DNA from: an uncultured Bacteroidales bacterium
GTDB lineage: Bacteria > Bacteroidota > Bacteroidia > Bacteroidales > UBA932
Length of the DNA stretch: 64,000 nt
Reading direction: 5' to 3'
Assembly: GCA_944326365.1 (NCBI GenBank)
Contig: CALVDR010000001.1
Span: forward strand, 1 to 64,000
The translations under genes were made by a program, and so were the position numbers. Below the pieces are notes generated by a model, which saw only the letters and a list, made by a program, of their open reading frames with translations, had not been told where the DNA came from and made no database searches. Positions 26,523 to 35,711 of this stretch are shown here, piece after piece. The first letter of the stretch is position 1, and the number at the start of each line of letters is the position of its first letter.

Positions 26523-26649
26523 TTTTGCGAAACTACACACAATGTTGCGCATGGCATTCCGTATACAACGCATGTCGTGCGCAATATTCATCTGCTAAAT
26601 ATTGCGCACGACAATGCACTCCGAAACCTGACCAACGGTATCGGAGTGC
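26523..26649. promoter_or_regulatory. Regulatory gap before susC2: shared motif and two large inverted repeats
   Basis: The 306-bp gap at 26372-26677 holds several structures. A bipartite motif at 26523-26552 (TTTTGCGAAA then TGTTGCGCA, GCG cores 20 bp apart) resembles sites before susC1 and lacI. A perfect 16-bp inverted repeat at 26573-26613 (TGTCGTGCGCAATATT, 9-bp loop) repeats the TTGCGC core twice. A 10-bp inverted repeat TGCACTCCGA/TCGGAGTGCA lies at 26615-26649, just downstream of the stop at 26678, and could be a terminator, although no T-run follows. Operator function is inferred from symmetry only. Confidence 0.45.
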
Positions 26650-26677
26650 AATAAAAGTGGACAGCGGAATTAAAAGA

Positions 26678-27436
26678 TTATTCCACTACTTCCCAGGAGT
26701 ATTCAAACTCTTCCGGCCAGCCCGGATAAGCCTTGTGCTCGGCAATGACAGCTCCGTTTTCGTCGAAATCGTAAGTGTATTCACCGACTTCCTCGGCACC
26801 TTCCCATCTGGTAGTTTCCACGAGATATGCAGAACCTTTGCCGAAAAGGCCGGTTTCCATGAGCCACTGTGAAAGGCCTGACTGTTTCTCGCAATAGACG
26901 CTGTGGATTCCGCAAGTGTTAGGCGTGGAAGTGAAAGTCTGCACCTTGAACTCTTCAGGACCGTTCTCGAATCTCGACCACTTGGTCATGCATCCGTCCT
27001 GGATGACAGCATTCGAAGTCACGTTTCCGTTCTGGGAGACCTTCGTCATCCGGCCGTCGGCATTGTACTCGTAAGTATACTCGTTCTCTCCCTCGACCAT
27101 GGAAGTCACGAGGCCGTCAGCGTTCAGAGTCATCTCATAGACAGTCGCACCCTCATGGTCTGTGACCGTCACGTCATTCCCGTCATAGGCGAAATTCCAC
27201 TGTTTCTCCTCTTCCCTGTAGACCTTGCTTACCTTTCCGTCAGCATTGTAGGAATACTGGTAAACGTCAGCCCAGCCGTCACCTACCAGAGAATATGACT
27301 TGATTCTCAAAGTCACGGAAGGTTCGTCACCGCCATTGTCGTCTTTACCGTTGTTTTTCCCGTCATCATCTTTCTGGCAGGAAACGAGTGCTGATGCCAT
27401 CATGGCCATAGCAGCGAATAAGAAAATCTTTTTCAT
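26678..27436 (-). CDS. Lipoprotein with RHS/DUF4595-like repeats
   Basis: This 252-residue lipoprotein (VSCQKDDD, Cys about 20) has an acidic, Asn/Gly/Asp-rich linker and then a series of short beta-hairpin repeats. They have forms such as YSYNADGKVSKVY, LNADGLVTSM and YEYNADGRMTKVS, with Y-x-Y-(N/D)-x-x-G. These resemble the RHS/YD-like repeats of DUF4595-type Bacteroidota lipoproteins. No enzymatic motif is visible. It is the last gene of PUL 3, 58 bp after the esterase gene, and probably displays on the cell surface. Its function is unknown. Confidence 0.6.
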   Translation of the reverse strand: MKKIFLFAAMAMMASALVSCQKDDDGKNNGKDDNGGDEPSVTLRIKSYSLVGDGWADVYQYSYNADGKVSKVYREEEKQWNFAYDGNDVTVTDHEGATVYEMTLNADGLVTSMVEGENEYTYEYNADGRMTKVSQNGNVTSNAVIQDGCMTKWSRFENGPEEFKVQTFTSTPNTCGIHSVYCEKQSGLSQWLMETGLFGKGSAYLVETTRWEGAEEVGEYTYDFDENGAVIAEHKAYPGWPEEFEYSWEVVE

Positions 27437-27494
27437 AATTACGTTGTTTAAGAGTTATTAATGTTTCGGTTTGCCTGACTCTCGTTCCCTTCGT

Positions 27495-29036
27495 TCAGAA
27501 ACGGATCTCAGGTTTCATTTTTTCTACGCCTTCCAGCACAGACTTGCGGATATCGTCCGAGGAATTCCTGACACGGTACTCGAAATCGGCGCCATCCGGA
27601 TCCAGAGCCTTGCAGGATTTGTAAAGCGCTCCCATGTCCCGGCAGAACCTGTCATCGTCAGTCTGGCCGATATAGTAGAAGATACCTTCAATGGCCTGTA
27701 CCTCCCCGTTACCTCCGGTCAGGTCGGCGTCATCGAAATAAAGCCTTGAAAACATGGACTGGCACCCGAATGTCTCCCGTCCTCCTTCGCCGAACGCTGC
27801 AGCCTGCCTGTATTCAGGCGAACCTCCGATGCCGTATTCTGATTCATACCCGGCCATCCAGTCTGCCAGCGGCTTCTCTGACACATCACACGGGAGTATC
27901 ATGTACGGTCTGGACGTGATGCCTCTCTGAATGATGGATATGATGTCTTTCACGAGACTGTCATCAAAGCCTTCATACACTATATAGAACGCGGTCGCAG
28001 GGGCCTCCGAATCCCGGGAATATGCTGCGGATGCGAATGTCCCGTCCTCCCCGAGTTCCACTTCCTGTACGTCAGGAACTATGTCCGTCCACTGCCAGTC
28101 CGTACCTCCGTTCATGACGAACTGTATGTACGGAAGGACCTCATCCAGCGTGTTCCTCCAATAGTCGGACGTGTGGGCGCCGTCACCCACCCTGTATTCA
28201 TGGGCGAATCCGTATTCATGCATCTGTACATGAAGGTCATCGTTCGCTATCAGAAGCTGCTCCTCGTCGTCACCGCAGTGAAGGAACCACCTGACCTGAG
28301 ACAGGCTCTCCTTGTTCTCCGGGATGAACTGATAGAACGGGCAATGTTCCTTGTAATACTCGGTGATGCGTCCTTCTCCGGATGAACCGACACCGCCGAA
28401 TATGGAGCCCCACTGGCTGTTCCATCCGTTCTGCGGCTCCGACATGTACTGTTCGTCCGTACGGAAAGACATGCTCAGCGGAACAGATATGGAAAACATC
28501 TCCGGATGCTTCATCGGAAGTACCATCGCGCCGAAGCCGCCCATGGAATACCCTACGACGGCCCTGTGCTCCCTGTCGGCTATCGTCCTGTAGGTCCGGT
28601 CGATATACGGCACGAATTCACTGACGAACATGTCCATGTACCTGAATTTCCCGTCATAAGTGTTGCTGTAATAGGAATTCGATCCGTCCGGAAAGACATA
28701 GATCATCGGTTCCAGACCATCCGCTTCCAGTTCTTCCACCTTGGACTCGATACGCAGCCACTTGTCGTTCCATGCCGTATTGTCATCACCGTAGCCGTGG
28801 AGCATATAGACTACGGGGTATTCTTTCCCGCTGCCGTCAGTGTAGTCTGCAGGCAACAGGATATCGAAGGCTACGTTCTCCCCGAGTATCTCGCTTCTGA
28901 CCGACATGCCTCCTGCATAACGCACGAATCTGCCGGAAGTGTCAGGCAGCTGCTCCCGAGCATTTGCCGTACAGGCGGTCAGGCTGCACAGAAGGGCGAT
29001 CCGCATCAGTTTTCCTGCAATTTTCCTCATGGTCAT
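27495..29036 (-). CDS. Exported esterase D/CE1-like alpha/beta hydrolase with extra C-terminal domain
   Basis: This 513-residue exported protein (signal peptide to about residue 27) has an esterase D/CE1-like domain (about 35-290). It shows PVVYMLHGYGDDNTAW with the oxyanion region, the nucleophile elbow GYSMGGFGA with Ser near 160, and a late His in GAHTSDYW near 275. Such enzymes remove acetyl, feruloyl or other acyl groups from glycans. The last 200 residues form a second region with no recognised motif. The start at 29036 was chosen because it follows the TGA of the upstream gene by one base; a start four codons upstream would overlap it. It is in PUL 3, so it may deacylate O-acyl-ADP-ribose or an acylated riboside, which is speculative. 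Confidence 0.75.
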   Translation of the reverse strand: MTMRKIAGKLMRIALLCSLTACTANAREQLPDTSGRFVRYAGGMSVRSEILGENVAFDILLPADYTDGSGKEYPVVYMLHGYGDDNTAWNDKWLRIESKVEELEADGLEPMIYVFPDGSNSYYSNTYDGKFRYMDMFVSEFVPYIDRTYRTIADREHRAVVGYSMGGFGAMVLPMKHPEMFSISVPLSMSFRTDEQYMSEPQNGWNSQWGSIFGGVGSSGEGRITEYYKEHCPFYQFIPENKESLSQVRWFLHCGDDEEQLLIANDDLHVQMHEYGFAHEYRVGDGAHTSDYWRNTLDEVLPYIQFVMNGGTDWQWTDIVPDVQEVELGEDGTFASAAYSRDSEAPATAFYIVYEGFDDSLVKDIISIIQRGITSRPYMILPCDVSEKPLADWMAGYESEYGIGGSPEYRQAAAFGEGGRETFGCQSMFSRLYFDDADLTGGNGEVQAIEGIFYYIGQTDDDRFCRDMGALYKSCKALDPDGADFEYRVRNSSDDIRKSVLEGVEKMKPEIRF

Positions 29037-29037
29037 A

Positions 29038-30573
29038 TCAGATTTCATCGTAGACAGTCATTTCCGTAGCGGACATCGCATAGTCCGGATGCGGGTTTTC
29101 GAGAACAAGTTTCAGGACATGCCTTCCCGAAGGCATGCAATACCGGTAGAATATTTCATACTTGCGTGTGATATAGTCATACGGCATGCTGAACTTTTCC
29201 ACCAGTTCACCGTCGACATATGCAGACAGCCTGGCCACGTACGGGGAATCATCGTGGCCTGTCTTCACGACACTGCCTGAAACCACGACAGAGTTCCCTT
29301 CGAAAACAAGCTCAAGCTCGTCCGTAAAGGTCTTTTTCAGAATACGCTTCTCCACAGGAGCCAGTCCCTCGAAAGACTGCTCATACCTGACTTCTTCCGG
29401 TTTCTGTACCGTAAAAGTGATCTGTCCGTCCTGTACGGAACCGCCGTTTTCGGAAACGAGAGCCTTCAGAAGGTCCATATTCATGTCGCATACACCGTCA
29501 AGACTCAGCGAAGTATAAGGGAAAGGCATGTCAGCTATCTTTTCCGCACCTTTCTTCCAGTATTCAGGTATGGCGTCATAGCCGTACATGACCCCGAGAA
29601 TCCCGGCTGCCGATGCAGGGTTGCAGTCGGAATCCTGGCCGCATCTGGTCGCTATCTCCATGGTGCGGCCGAAGTCACCTTCGCCATAGAGAAGTCCTAT
29701 GACTACATAGGCGGCATTGATGACAGCATCTATGTTGAATCCGTTGTGTACGCCTTCCGGACATCCTATGTCGTTTCCGTGGAGTTTTTCCACTTCGAAC
29801 CAGCACTGTTTCCAGTCATCGGGATACATGGCATGGAATTTCAGCACGTCATCGATGCAGCTCCGGAACTTGGTCCCTTCAGGTATCGTATTCAGGGCCT
29901 CCCTGACCACTGCAGGTATGTCATCGCAGACATACGCCAGCGAATACATGGCGCTTATGAAGACTCCTCCGTACCAGCCGTCACCGTAGTTCATGATATG
30001 TCCGATCTTGTCGCATATCCCTGAAGAGACATTGGCCATGCCGGGGGTCATCATGCCGATGAAGTCCGCCTCTATCTGGAAATCTATGTCATCTGCATGA
30101 GGGTTGTGCTTCCAGTGTCCGGACCCCGGGGCAGGTATGCCGTTCAGGATATTGTATCTGGCAGCCTGGTTCGCATGCCACAGCTTGTAGTCTGCATTCG
30201 CGAATGTCTCCGCATATTCCGATACCGGGGCATCCAGCCCGTGTTCAGACATGACCTCGACGAAAGTCAGGTCCATATACACGTCATCATACAGTCCGGG
30301 GTCGGCGATGAAAGTGTCGTAAATGTAGTCATCGTACCATACGACCGGTATCGAGTCGTGGATAAGTCCGCCCTTGTACTTGAATTCCGTAGGGCCGCCG
30401 TATGTGCAGCCTATGGTCTGGGCGAACCATCCGCCCCTGATTTTGTCCGCCACCTCGGCGTCGGTAAGGGATACCGTCTGACCGTAAGGGATGACGGTAT
30501 TGTCAGCCGAGCATCCGAAAAGGATGCCCGCTGACAACAATATTGTCAAAGAATTTATTTTCATCGAATTCAT
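29038..30573 (-). CDS. ADP-ribosylglycohydrolase-family lipoprotein
   Basis: This 511-residue lipoprotein (signal ending FGCSADN) belongs to the ADP-ribosylglycohydrolase (ADPRH/DraG) fold, whose members hydrolyse ADP-ribose bonds with two metal ions. Seen are IRGGWFAQTIGCTYGGPTEF near residue 47 and GQDSDCNPASAAGILGVMYG near 325, which match the opening and metal-ligand motifs. The C-terminal 130 residues form a beta-rich region with QEGLAPV-like and NPHPDYAMS pieces. The start at 30573 lies one base after the stop of the upstream gene. The sequence is close to the second half of the neighbouring 1173-residue protein, a likely duplication. ADPRH homologues are known accessories of ribose PULs. 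Confidence 0.8.
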   Translation of the reverse strand: MNSMKINSLTILLSAGILFGCSADNTVIPYGQTVSLTDAEVADKIRGGWFAQTIGCTYGGPTEFKYKGGLIHDSIPVVWYDDYIYDTFIADPGLYDDVYMDLTFVEVMSEHGLDAPVSEYAETFANADYKLWHANQAARYNILNGIPAPGSGHWKHNPHADDIDFQIEADFIGMMTPGMANVSSGICDKIGHIMNYGDGWYGGVFISAMYSLAYVCDDIPAVVREALNTIPEGTKFRSCIDDVLKFHAMYPDDWKQCWFEVEKLHGNDIGCPEGVHNGFNIDAVINAAYVVIGLLYGEGDFGRTMEIATRCGQDSDCNPASAAGILGVMYGYDAIPEYWKKGAEKIADMPFPYTSLSLDGVCDMNMDLLKALVSENGGSVQDGQITFTVQKPEEVRYEQSFEGLAPVEKRILKKTFTDELELVFEGNSVVVSGSVVKTGHDDSPYVARLSAYVDGELVEKFSMPYDYITRKYEIFYRYCMPSGRHVLKLVLENPHPDYAMSATEMTVYDEI

Positions 30574-30574
30574 A

Positions 30575-33500
30575 TTAATTATGATAGAACCTGTCAGTGT
30601 TCTGATGGTCGGAATAGTACATGATGTCATTGATTCTCAGCAGATACTCGTCAGACGGATTCCTCCACACGAGTTTCACGGTGTGTCCGCCTTCCGGAAG
30701 CAGGTATTTCCAGGCCGGCTCCAGTTTCCTGGCGGTATTCTTCATCGGCATGACGGAAACATGGTCCAGCCGGCCGTCTATCCAGACTTCGATCTCGGCC
30801 ACATACGGGTCATCGGGTTCCGCCAGCGCGAAGACTTCCGAACCGATATGACGTGTGGACACCCTGTCAGCATAGTCCGGCGTGATGTGGCGGAGACATA
30901 CGAGATTCCCCCATATCACGAAGCCGTTCCCCTTGAAACTGAATTCATATTCAGAATCCATCCAGCAGTCCTTCCTGTCCCTGTAGAGAGGATAAGTGTC
31001 CGTGAAATTCTCTTCATAAGGCAGCACGAAGGCTTTCCGCAGCGGTATGGACACCGAATCTTCCGTCACCTCGCCTCCCGCACGACGTATCAGCTCCAAT
31101 GCCTGGGCATAGGAATATCCTGAACCTTTCGCCAGCGATATGTCCGTTCCCTGGAAATCCAGGTCCCATATTTCCTCCAGAGGTCCGAGCCAGAACTCCG
31201 GGATTCCGTCGTAGCCGAGTACTGTTCCGAGCACACCTCCGACAGTAGCCGGGTTGCAGTCGGAATCCTGTCCGCATCTGGCCGCTATTTCCACGGATCT
31301 GCTGAAATCACCTCCGCCGTAGAGGAGTCCCATGGCTACATATGCGGAATTGATCTTGGCGTCGATATTGAAACTCAGGAACACGCCTTTCGGACATCCG
31401 CGATCAATATTCCATTTCTTGTGCATTTCGAACCAGCATTGCTTCCAGTCGTCAGGGTATTTCGCATGAAGGACACGGACATCATTCACGCACTGCCAGA
31501 ACGTGCTTTCCTGCGGAATGTTCTCCAGAGCCATGTCCAGTATTTCGGCCGGATCATCCGTGAGGAATGCCGCGGCATAAAGCCCTGCCACGAAGGCCCC
31601 TCCATAGAATCCGTCACCGCTGTTCATGATATGGCCTACCCTGGATGCTATGTCCATGGCCTGCGGCATCATTCCCGGAGCCATCAGCCCGATGAAATCA
31701 GCCTCGATCTGGAAATCCAGGTCATCGGCATGAGGATTGTTTGTCCAGTGGCCGGACATCGGAGGCATGATTCCCTGCCGGATATTGTAGCGGCCGGCCT
31801 GATTGGCGTGAGCCAGATGATAGTCCGCGAAAGCGAATCTCATGGCCAGGGAATCGGCGCTGCAGTCCAGCCCCATCTCCTGGAACGCCTCCACGAATGT
31901 CAGGTCATTGTAAATGTCATCGAACAGCCCCGGTTTCTTGTCCCACCAGTACCTGACATAGCCTTCAGACCATGGAATCGGCTGATAGTCCTGTATCGTA
32001 GTGCCTGTGAACTTGAATTCGGTCGGCGCCCCGTAGACCACTCCTATGGTCTGTCCGGCCCATCCGCCCTTTATCCTGTCCATAAGTTCGGCCTTGGACA
32101 TCCTGACCTGCTTCGCTTCGGCAGCATAGGCCTGGACCTCTGAAACGCAGATGAAAGAAGAGACATTCTTCGTATATTTGTGCCAGTGATGCTCCACCTT
32201 GTCATGTCCCTTGATCCTGATTCCCCTGGTGGTGACAGGGGCGAATTCGAAGAGATATTCCACAAAATGAGGCTGGAAGAAGACTTCATCCGACTCAGGA
32301 AGAGACGGGATGACTTCGGCATTGATTTTCCTCCACTGTCCGTCTTCATCGAGGGCTTCCACCCACATGTCCGAATACCAGCCCCCGAATTCCTCTATAC
32401 ATCCGTAGTGGAACGACATCATGCCTATGGTCTGAGGCTCGTCCCATACATAACCGAACCAGTCATCCTTCGGCCTGTCAGATTTCTCTGTCAGCGAGCA
32501 GAATACAGAGCCTTCGCCGTTCACTTTCCCGTCATTGATGACATCCACATCCGCGGCATAATACGAACGGGAGTTCGTCAGCCAGCATGAATCCAGCACC
32601 TGGAAATTGCATTTGTCTGCCGATGCGATGATTTTTCCCCCTTCTTTTGCAAGATTCCTTCCCCTGACTATGATGTCGAAGTCCTTCCCGATGCTGTCCT
32701 TCCCGTCACTCAAGGAGAGGGTCAGAAGATAATGCCCCGGGACAGTCGCGATACCGGTAATGCGCCCGTTCCTGAATTCAAGCCCGTCCGGAAGGGTGCC
32801 TGCGGCAATGCTCCATTCATAGCCCCTGTTCGTCACCGACCTGAAATCGTAATCCACAGGCTCTCCCGCAATGATCCTCGGAGCCGGTCCCACACAGAAT
32901 TCCATAGGGTAGCGGTACTCAGCATCCGTATTGATGACCAGATATTTCCTGCCGTTCTTCTCGACTGTCTTTCCGCCCTGGGACTCGACCACTTTCACTG
33001 CCAAGTCCAGAGTCCTGTCTATCATGTCCTCTATGGATGCATCAGGCATGTCGTAGCGGGTCACGTTGATATACCTGTCGTTGAATGGTTTCGTCCAATG
33101 CGCGAATGGTCTGGAAAGGCTTGCCGGCACTATGTCCTGGCCGTACATCACTCCGAGAAGTCCGCAGACAGTGGCGGTCTGGTTGTCCGCGTCGAACCCC
33201 ATGGCACAGCCGATGTTCAGGGTCTTTTCGAAATCTCCGCCGCCGTACAGGAATGTCAGTATCCCCATGGCTCCGTTCAGATTCGCATTCCATATGGTCT
33301 TCGTCATGGACGGTTCGTTCACGTAATATTTTTCGGCTATGGCCTGCCGGGCGGCTCTCCAGTCATCCGGATAGCGGTCATACAGGGCCAGACAGTCCCG
33401 CACTGTACCGGCATACCTGTCATCTTCCGGCAGATATTCCAGGGCATTTTCCACGAGAGTCCTTATGTCGGATTCGAAAAACGCGTTCGCATACATGACA

Positions 33501-34096
33501 CCGTAGACTACCGTAGGCGAAACGGCCCAGGAATCGCTGGTGATACGTGCAGCCCAGTCGGAAATGCCGGCAGCGTATTTCATCATGCCGGGAGCGGTAT
33601 AGCTCCATATCTCGTTGATGAGCTGTGGATCGATCTGGAACCAGTGCGGATTTATGTTCCTGTCTCCGGTAAACGGAGGGGTCAGGCCATAATGCATGAG
33701 ACCGAGCGATGCCCTGTTCGCGAGCCATACCCTGTCGCGGATATGGTACATCCACCCCTCGCGCATCTGCTCATACGTAGGTTTCACGCCGTATTTCTCC
33801 ATCATGGTCAGGTAAATGTATTCGATATCGGTATCGTCATCGGAGAATGCCCCGTCGACCTCCTTCATGTCCCTCAGAGCCCTTTCGAACGTGAACGGAC
33901 CGTCCGGGCCCGGTTCCATGATGAAGTCGTTCTCATACTCCAGACCGTAGATATTCCCTGCCATCTGGCCTATCCAGGCCCCGGCTATCCTGTCCCTGAG
34001 CTCGTCGTAGGAAATCTTTTTCTCCTTCGAGAAGCCGGGAAGGCAGATTCCTGCCAATATTGTCGTCAAGACTATTATTCCTGTTATTTTTTTCAT
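30575..34096 (-). CDS. Tandem ADP-ribosylglycohydrolase with Ig-like and discoidin-like linker
   Basis: This 1173-residue exported protein contains two complete ADPRH domains. The first (about 25-370) has IAGAWIGQMAGNIYGLEYE, the DDDTDIEY metal ligands and GFDADNQTATVCGLLGVMYG. After it come an Ig/cadherin-like module (about 400-480) and a discoidin (F5/8C)-like module (about 485-660, with SRSYYAADVDVINDGKVNGE). The second ADPRH domain (about 670-1020) has IKGGWAGQTIGVVYGAPTEF and GQDSDCNPATVGGVLGT, followed by a C-terminal beta region to 1173. It sits between susD3 and a single-domain ADPRH. The architecture suggests a surface enzyme that removes ADP-ribose units or splits a related riboside. 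The first domain differs at the second metal motif (DADN for DSDC), so the halves may differ in substrate. Confidence 0.8.
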   Translation of the reverse strand: MKKITGIIVLTTILAGICLPGFSKEKKISYDELRDRIAGAWIGQMAGNIYGLEYENDFIMEPGPDGPFTFERALRDMKEVDGAFSDDDTDIEYIYLTMMEKYGVKPTYEQMREGWMYHIRDRVWLANRASLGLMHYGLTPPFTGDRNINPHWFQIDPQLINEIWSYTAPGMMKYAAGISDWAARITSDSWAVSPTVVYGVMYANAFFESDIRTLVENALEYLPEDDRYAGTVRDCLALYDRYPDDWRAARQAIAEKYYVNEPSMTKTIWNANLNGAMGILTFLYGGGDFEKTLNIGCAMGFDADNQTATVCGLLGVMYGQDIVPASLSRPFAHWTKPFNDRYINVTRYDMPDASIEDMIDRTLDLAVKVVESQGGKTVEKNGRKYLVINTDAEYRYPMEFCVGPAPRIIAGEPVDYDFRSVTNRGYEWSIAAGTLPDGLEFRNGRITGIATVPGHYLLTLSLSDGKDSIGKDFDIIVRGRNLAKEGGKIIASADKCNFQVLDSCWLTNSRSYYAADVDVINDGKVNGEGSVFCSLTEKSDRPKDDWFGYVWDEPQTIGMMSFHYGCIEEFGGWYSDMWVEALDEDGQWRKINAEVIPSLPESDEVFFQPHFVEYLFEFAPVTTRGIRIKGHDKVEHHWHKYTKNVSSFICVSEVQAYAAEAKQVRMSKAELMDRIKGGWAGQTIGVVYGAPTEFKFTGTTIQDYQPIPWSEGYVRYWWDKKPGLFDDIYNDLTFVEAFQEMGLDCSADSLAMRFAFADYHLAHANQAGRYNIRQGIMPPMSGHWTNNPHADDLDFQIEADFIGLMAPGMMPQAMDIASRVGHIMNSGDGFYGGAFVAGLYAAAFLTDDPAEILDMALENIPQESTFWQCVNDVRVLHAKYPDDWKQCWFEMHKKWNIDRGCPKGVFLSFNIDAKINSAYVAMGLLYGGGDFSRSVEIAARCGQDSDCNPATVGGVLGTVLGYDGIPEFWLGPLEEIWDLDFQGTDISLAKGSGYSYAQALELIRRAGGEVTEDSVSIPLRKAFVLPYEENFTDTYPLYRDRKDCWMDSEYEFSFKGNGFVIWGNLVCLRHITPDYADRVSTRHIGSEVFALAEPDDPYVAEIEVWIDGRLDHVSVMPMKNTARKLEPAWKYLLPEGGHTVKLVWRNPSDEYLLRINDIMYYSDHQNTDRFYHN

Positions 34097-34114
34097 TATA
34101 ATATCGAAATTTTA

Positions 34115-35641
34115 TCATTTGGTATATCCATAGTTCTGTTCCAGTCTCGGATTGGCGTTCAGCCTCTCGGTAGGAATAGGAAGAAGCAGGGCGTAGTCCG
34201 GCGTGGTTTCAGGCTTGCACCACCATGTGCGCGTATAAGTGCCGAACCTGATCTGGTCCTGACGCTTCCAGCCCTCAAGGGCCAGTTCGTGGCTGCGCTC
34301 CAGCAGAAGATTCTCCAGAGTGAGGTCTCCGGCAGTCATAGGTTCCAGGCCCGCTCTCTGTCGGATTTTCCTGAAATCTTCCACCGTTGCCGCTTCGGAT
34401 GCACGGTCCTGTCTGACAAGAGCCTCCACGTACATGAGAACCACATCCGCATAGCGGAAGACGAAAAAGTCGTTGTCCATGCTGGTCTGGTCGCTGGTCA
34501 GGAGACCGTCTGTCTGGTATTCCCACTTGCCGATGCGCGCTCCATAGAGTTCCGGACGGCCGTCCTTGTACATGGATTCAGGGACCTGCGGATCTATGAC
34601 ATATCCGTCCATCTCGTTCCCGTTCATGTCATACTGCTGGCCGTACATCCACGTTGCTGCCCTTCTGATGTCTTTCTCATCGTATGTGTCGAAAAAGTCA
34701 GGCTGGCATACCAGTCCGTCCCATCCGGCTGCCGGGATGTTCCAGGCCTGGCACATGGCCGGAGAAAGGGTCATGATGAAAATCACGAAATCGTTGTGGT
34801 CAGACTCTGTGTACACCGTGCTGTACGGTATTGTGAAAATGGCTTCCGGAGAACCTTCGTTGCTGACGGCGAAGTTCGCGCTGTAGTCATCTGCCAGATG
34901 GTAATGACCCTTGGAGATGATATCGTAGCAGGCAGCTTCGGCCTTGTCCCACATGGGTTCGCCGATCCAGGCCTCCGCATTCAGATAAAGCTTGGCCAGT
35001 ATGGTATTCGCCACTCCCCTGGTCACCCTGCCGTAATATTCCACCGTAGGTTCTTCCGCCAGGGCATCGATGTTTTCCGTGATTTCATTCTCGATGAAGT
35101 CGAAGATGAATTTCCTGTCCTTCTGCTCCGGATATCCTGTCTCCTCCTTGCTTACGGAATAAGGGATATTGCCCCACAGGTCCACAGCACAGAAGTAGAA
35201 GAAGGCCCTGAGGACTTTCATTTCGGCGAGACTCCTCTGCTTTCCGTCGAATTCTATCGCGGAATTCTCTATCTCGTATATCACGTCGTTGCAGGCTGCA
35301 ATCCCGTCGAAACAGTAGTCCCACCCCATGCGTACAAGCTTGTTGGAAGGCTGTATGCGATGAGTCTGGAGTTCCTCGTACCGTGGGTCGACCCAGTCGT
35401 TCACGCTGTTCCTCGGAGCCGCGACTTCATCGCTCAGCTGTATGTTCAGAGTCCAGAGGCTCTGCTCGGAGCCCCATGCCTGGAGCTTGGTATAGGCCCT
35501 GGCAGTGTAGACTACGAGCTGCTCCTCGGACGTGAAGAAATCATCTTTGGGAATCTGGGAATATATCTCTTCGTCCAGATTCGTGCATGCGGATGCGGAC
35601 AATACCGCTGCCGCCATAAAATACAATATCTGTCGTTTCAT
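34115..35641 (-). CDS. SusD/RagB-like lipoprotein (SusD3)
   Basis: This 508-residue SusD homologue has a lipoprotein signal (SACTNLDEE, Cys about 19), the early motif DDFFTSEEQLVVYTARAY, helices with LRAFFYFCAVDLWGNIPY near 170, and the C-terminal SusD consensus LLERSHELALEGWKRQDQIRFG followed by NPRLEQNYGYTK. It forms the SusCD pair of PUL 3 with the frameshifted SusC3. The gap to susC3 contains a fragment of the MITE-like element 13 bp before the ATG. Because SusD3 is intact but SusC3 is out of frame, import through this pair should be off in the sequenced state. Confidence 0.93.
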   Translation of the reverse strand: MKRQILYFMAAAVLSASACTNLDEEIYSQIPKDDFFTSEEQLVVYTARAYTKLQAWGSEQSLWTLNIQLSDEVAAPRNSVNDWVDPRYEELQTHRIQPSNKLVRMGWDYCFDGIAACNDVIYEIENSAIEFDGKQRSLAEMKVLRAFFYFCAVDLWGNIPYSVSKEETGYPEQKDRKFIFDFIENEITENIDALAEEPTVEYYGRVTRGVANTILAKLYLNAEAWIGEPMWDKAEAACYDIISKGHYHLADDYSANFAVSNEGSPEAIFTIPYSTVYTESDHNDFVIFIMTLSPAMCQAWNIPAAGWDGLVCQPDFFDTYDEKDIRRAATWMYGQQYDMNGNEMDGYVIDPQVPESMYKDGRPELYGARIGKWEYQTDGLLTSDQTSMDNDFFVFRYADVVLMYVEALVRQDRASEAATVEDFRKIRQRAGLEPMTAGDLTLENLLLERSHELALEGWKRQDQIRFGTYTRTWWCKPETTPDYALLLPIPTERLNANPRLEQNYGYTK

Positions 35642-35654
35642 TTCGGATTATTTA

Positions 35655-35688
35655 ACGTCAGTTCGACGGATTGTTCTACTCAGTACCT
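35655..35688 (+). mobile_element. MITE-like element A, 5' fragment (copy 3)
   Basis: The first 34 bp match the left end of element A (ACGTCAGTTCGACGGA then TTCTACTCAGTAC), but the rest is missing and no target duplication is seen. The element lies 13 bp before the susD3 ATG, the same position relative to a start codon as the full copies. Confidence 0.7.
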
Positions 35689-35711
35689 GATCTTTCCTTC
35701 CATTCGTCATG

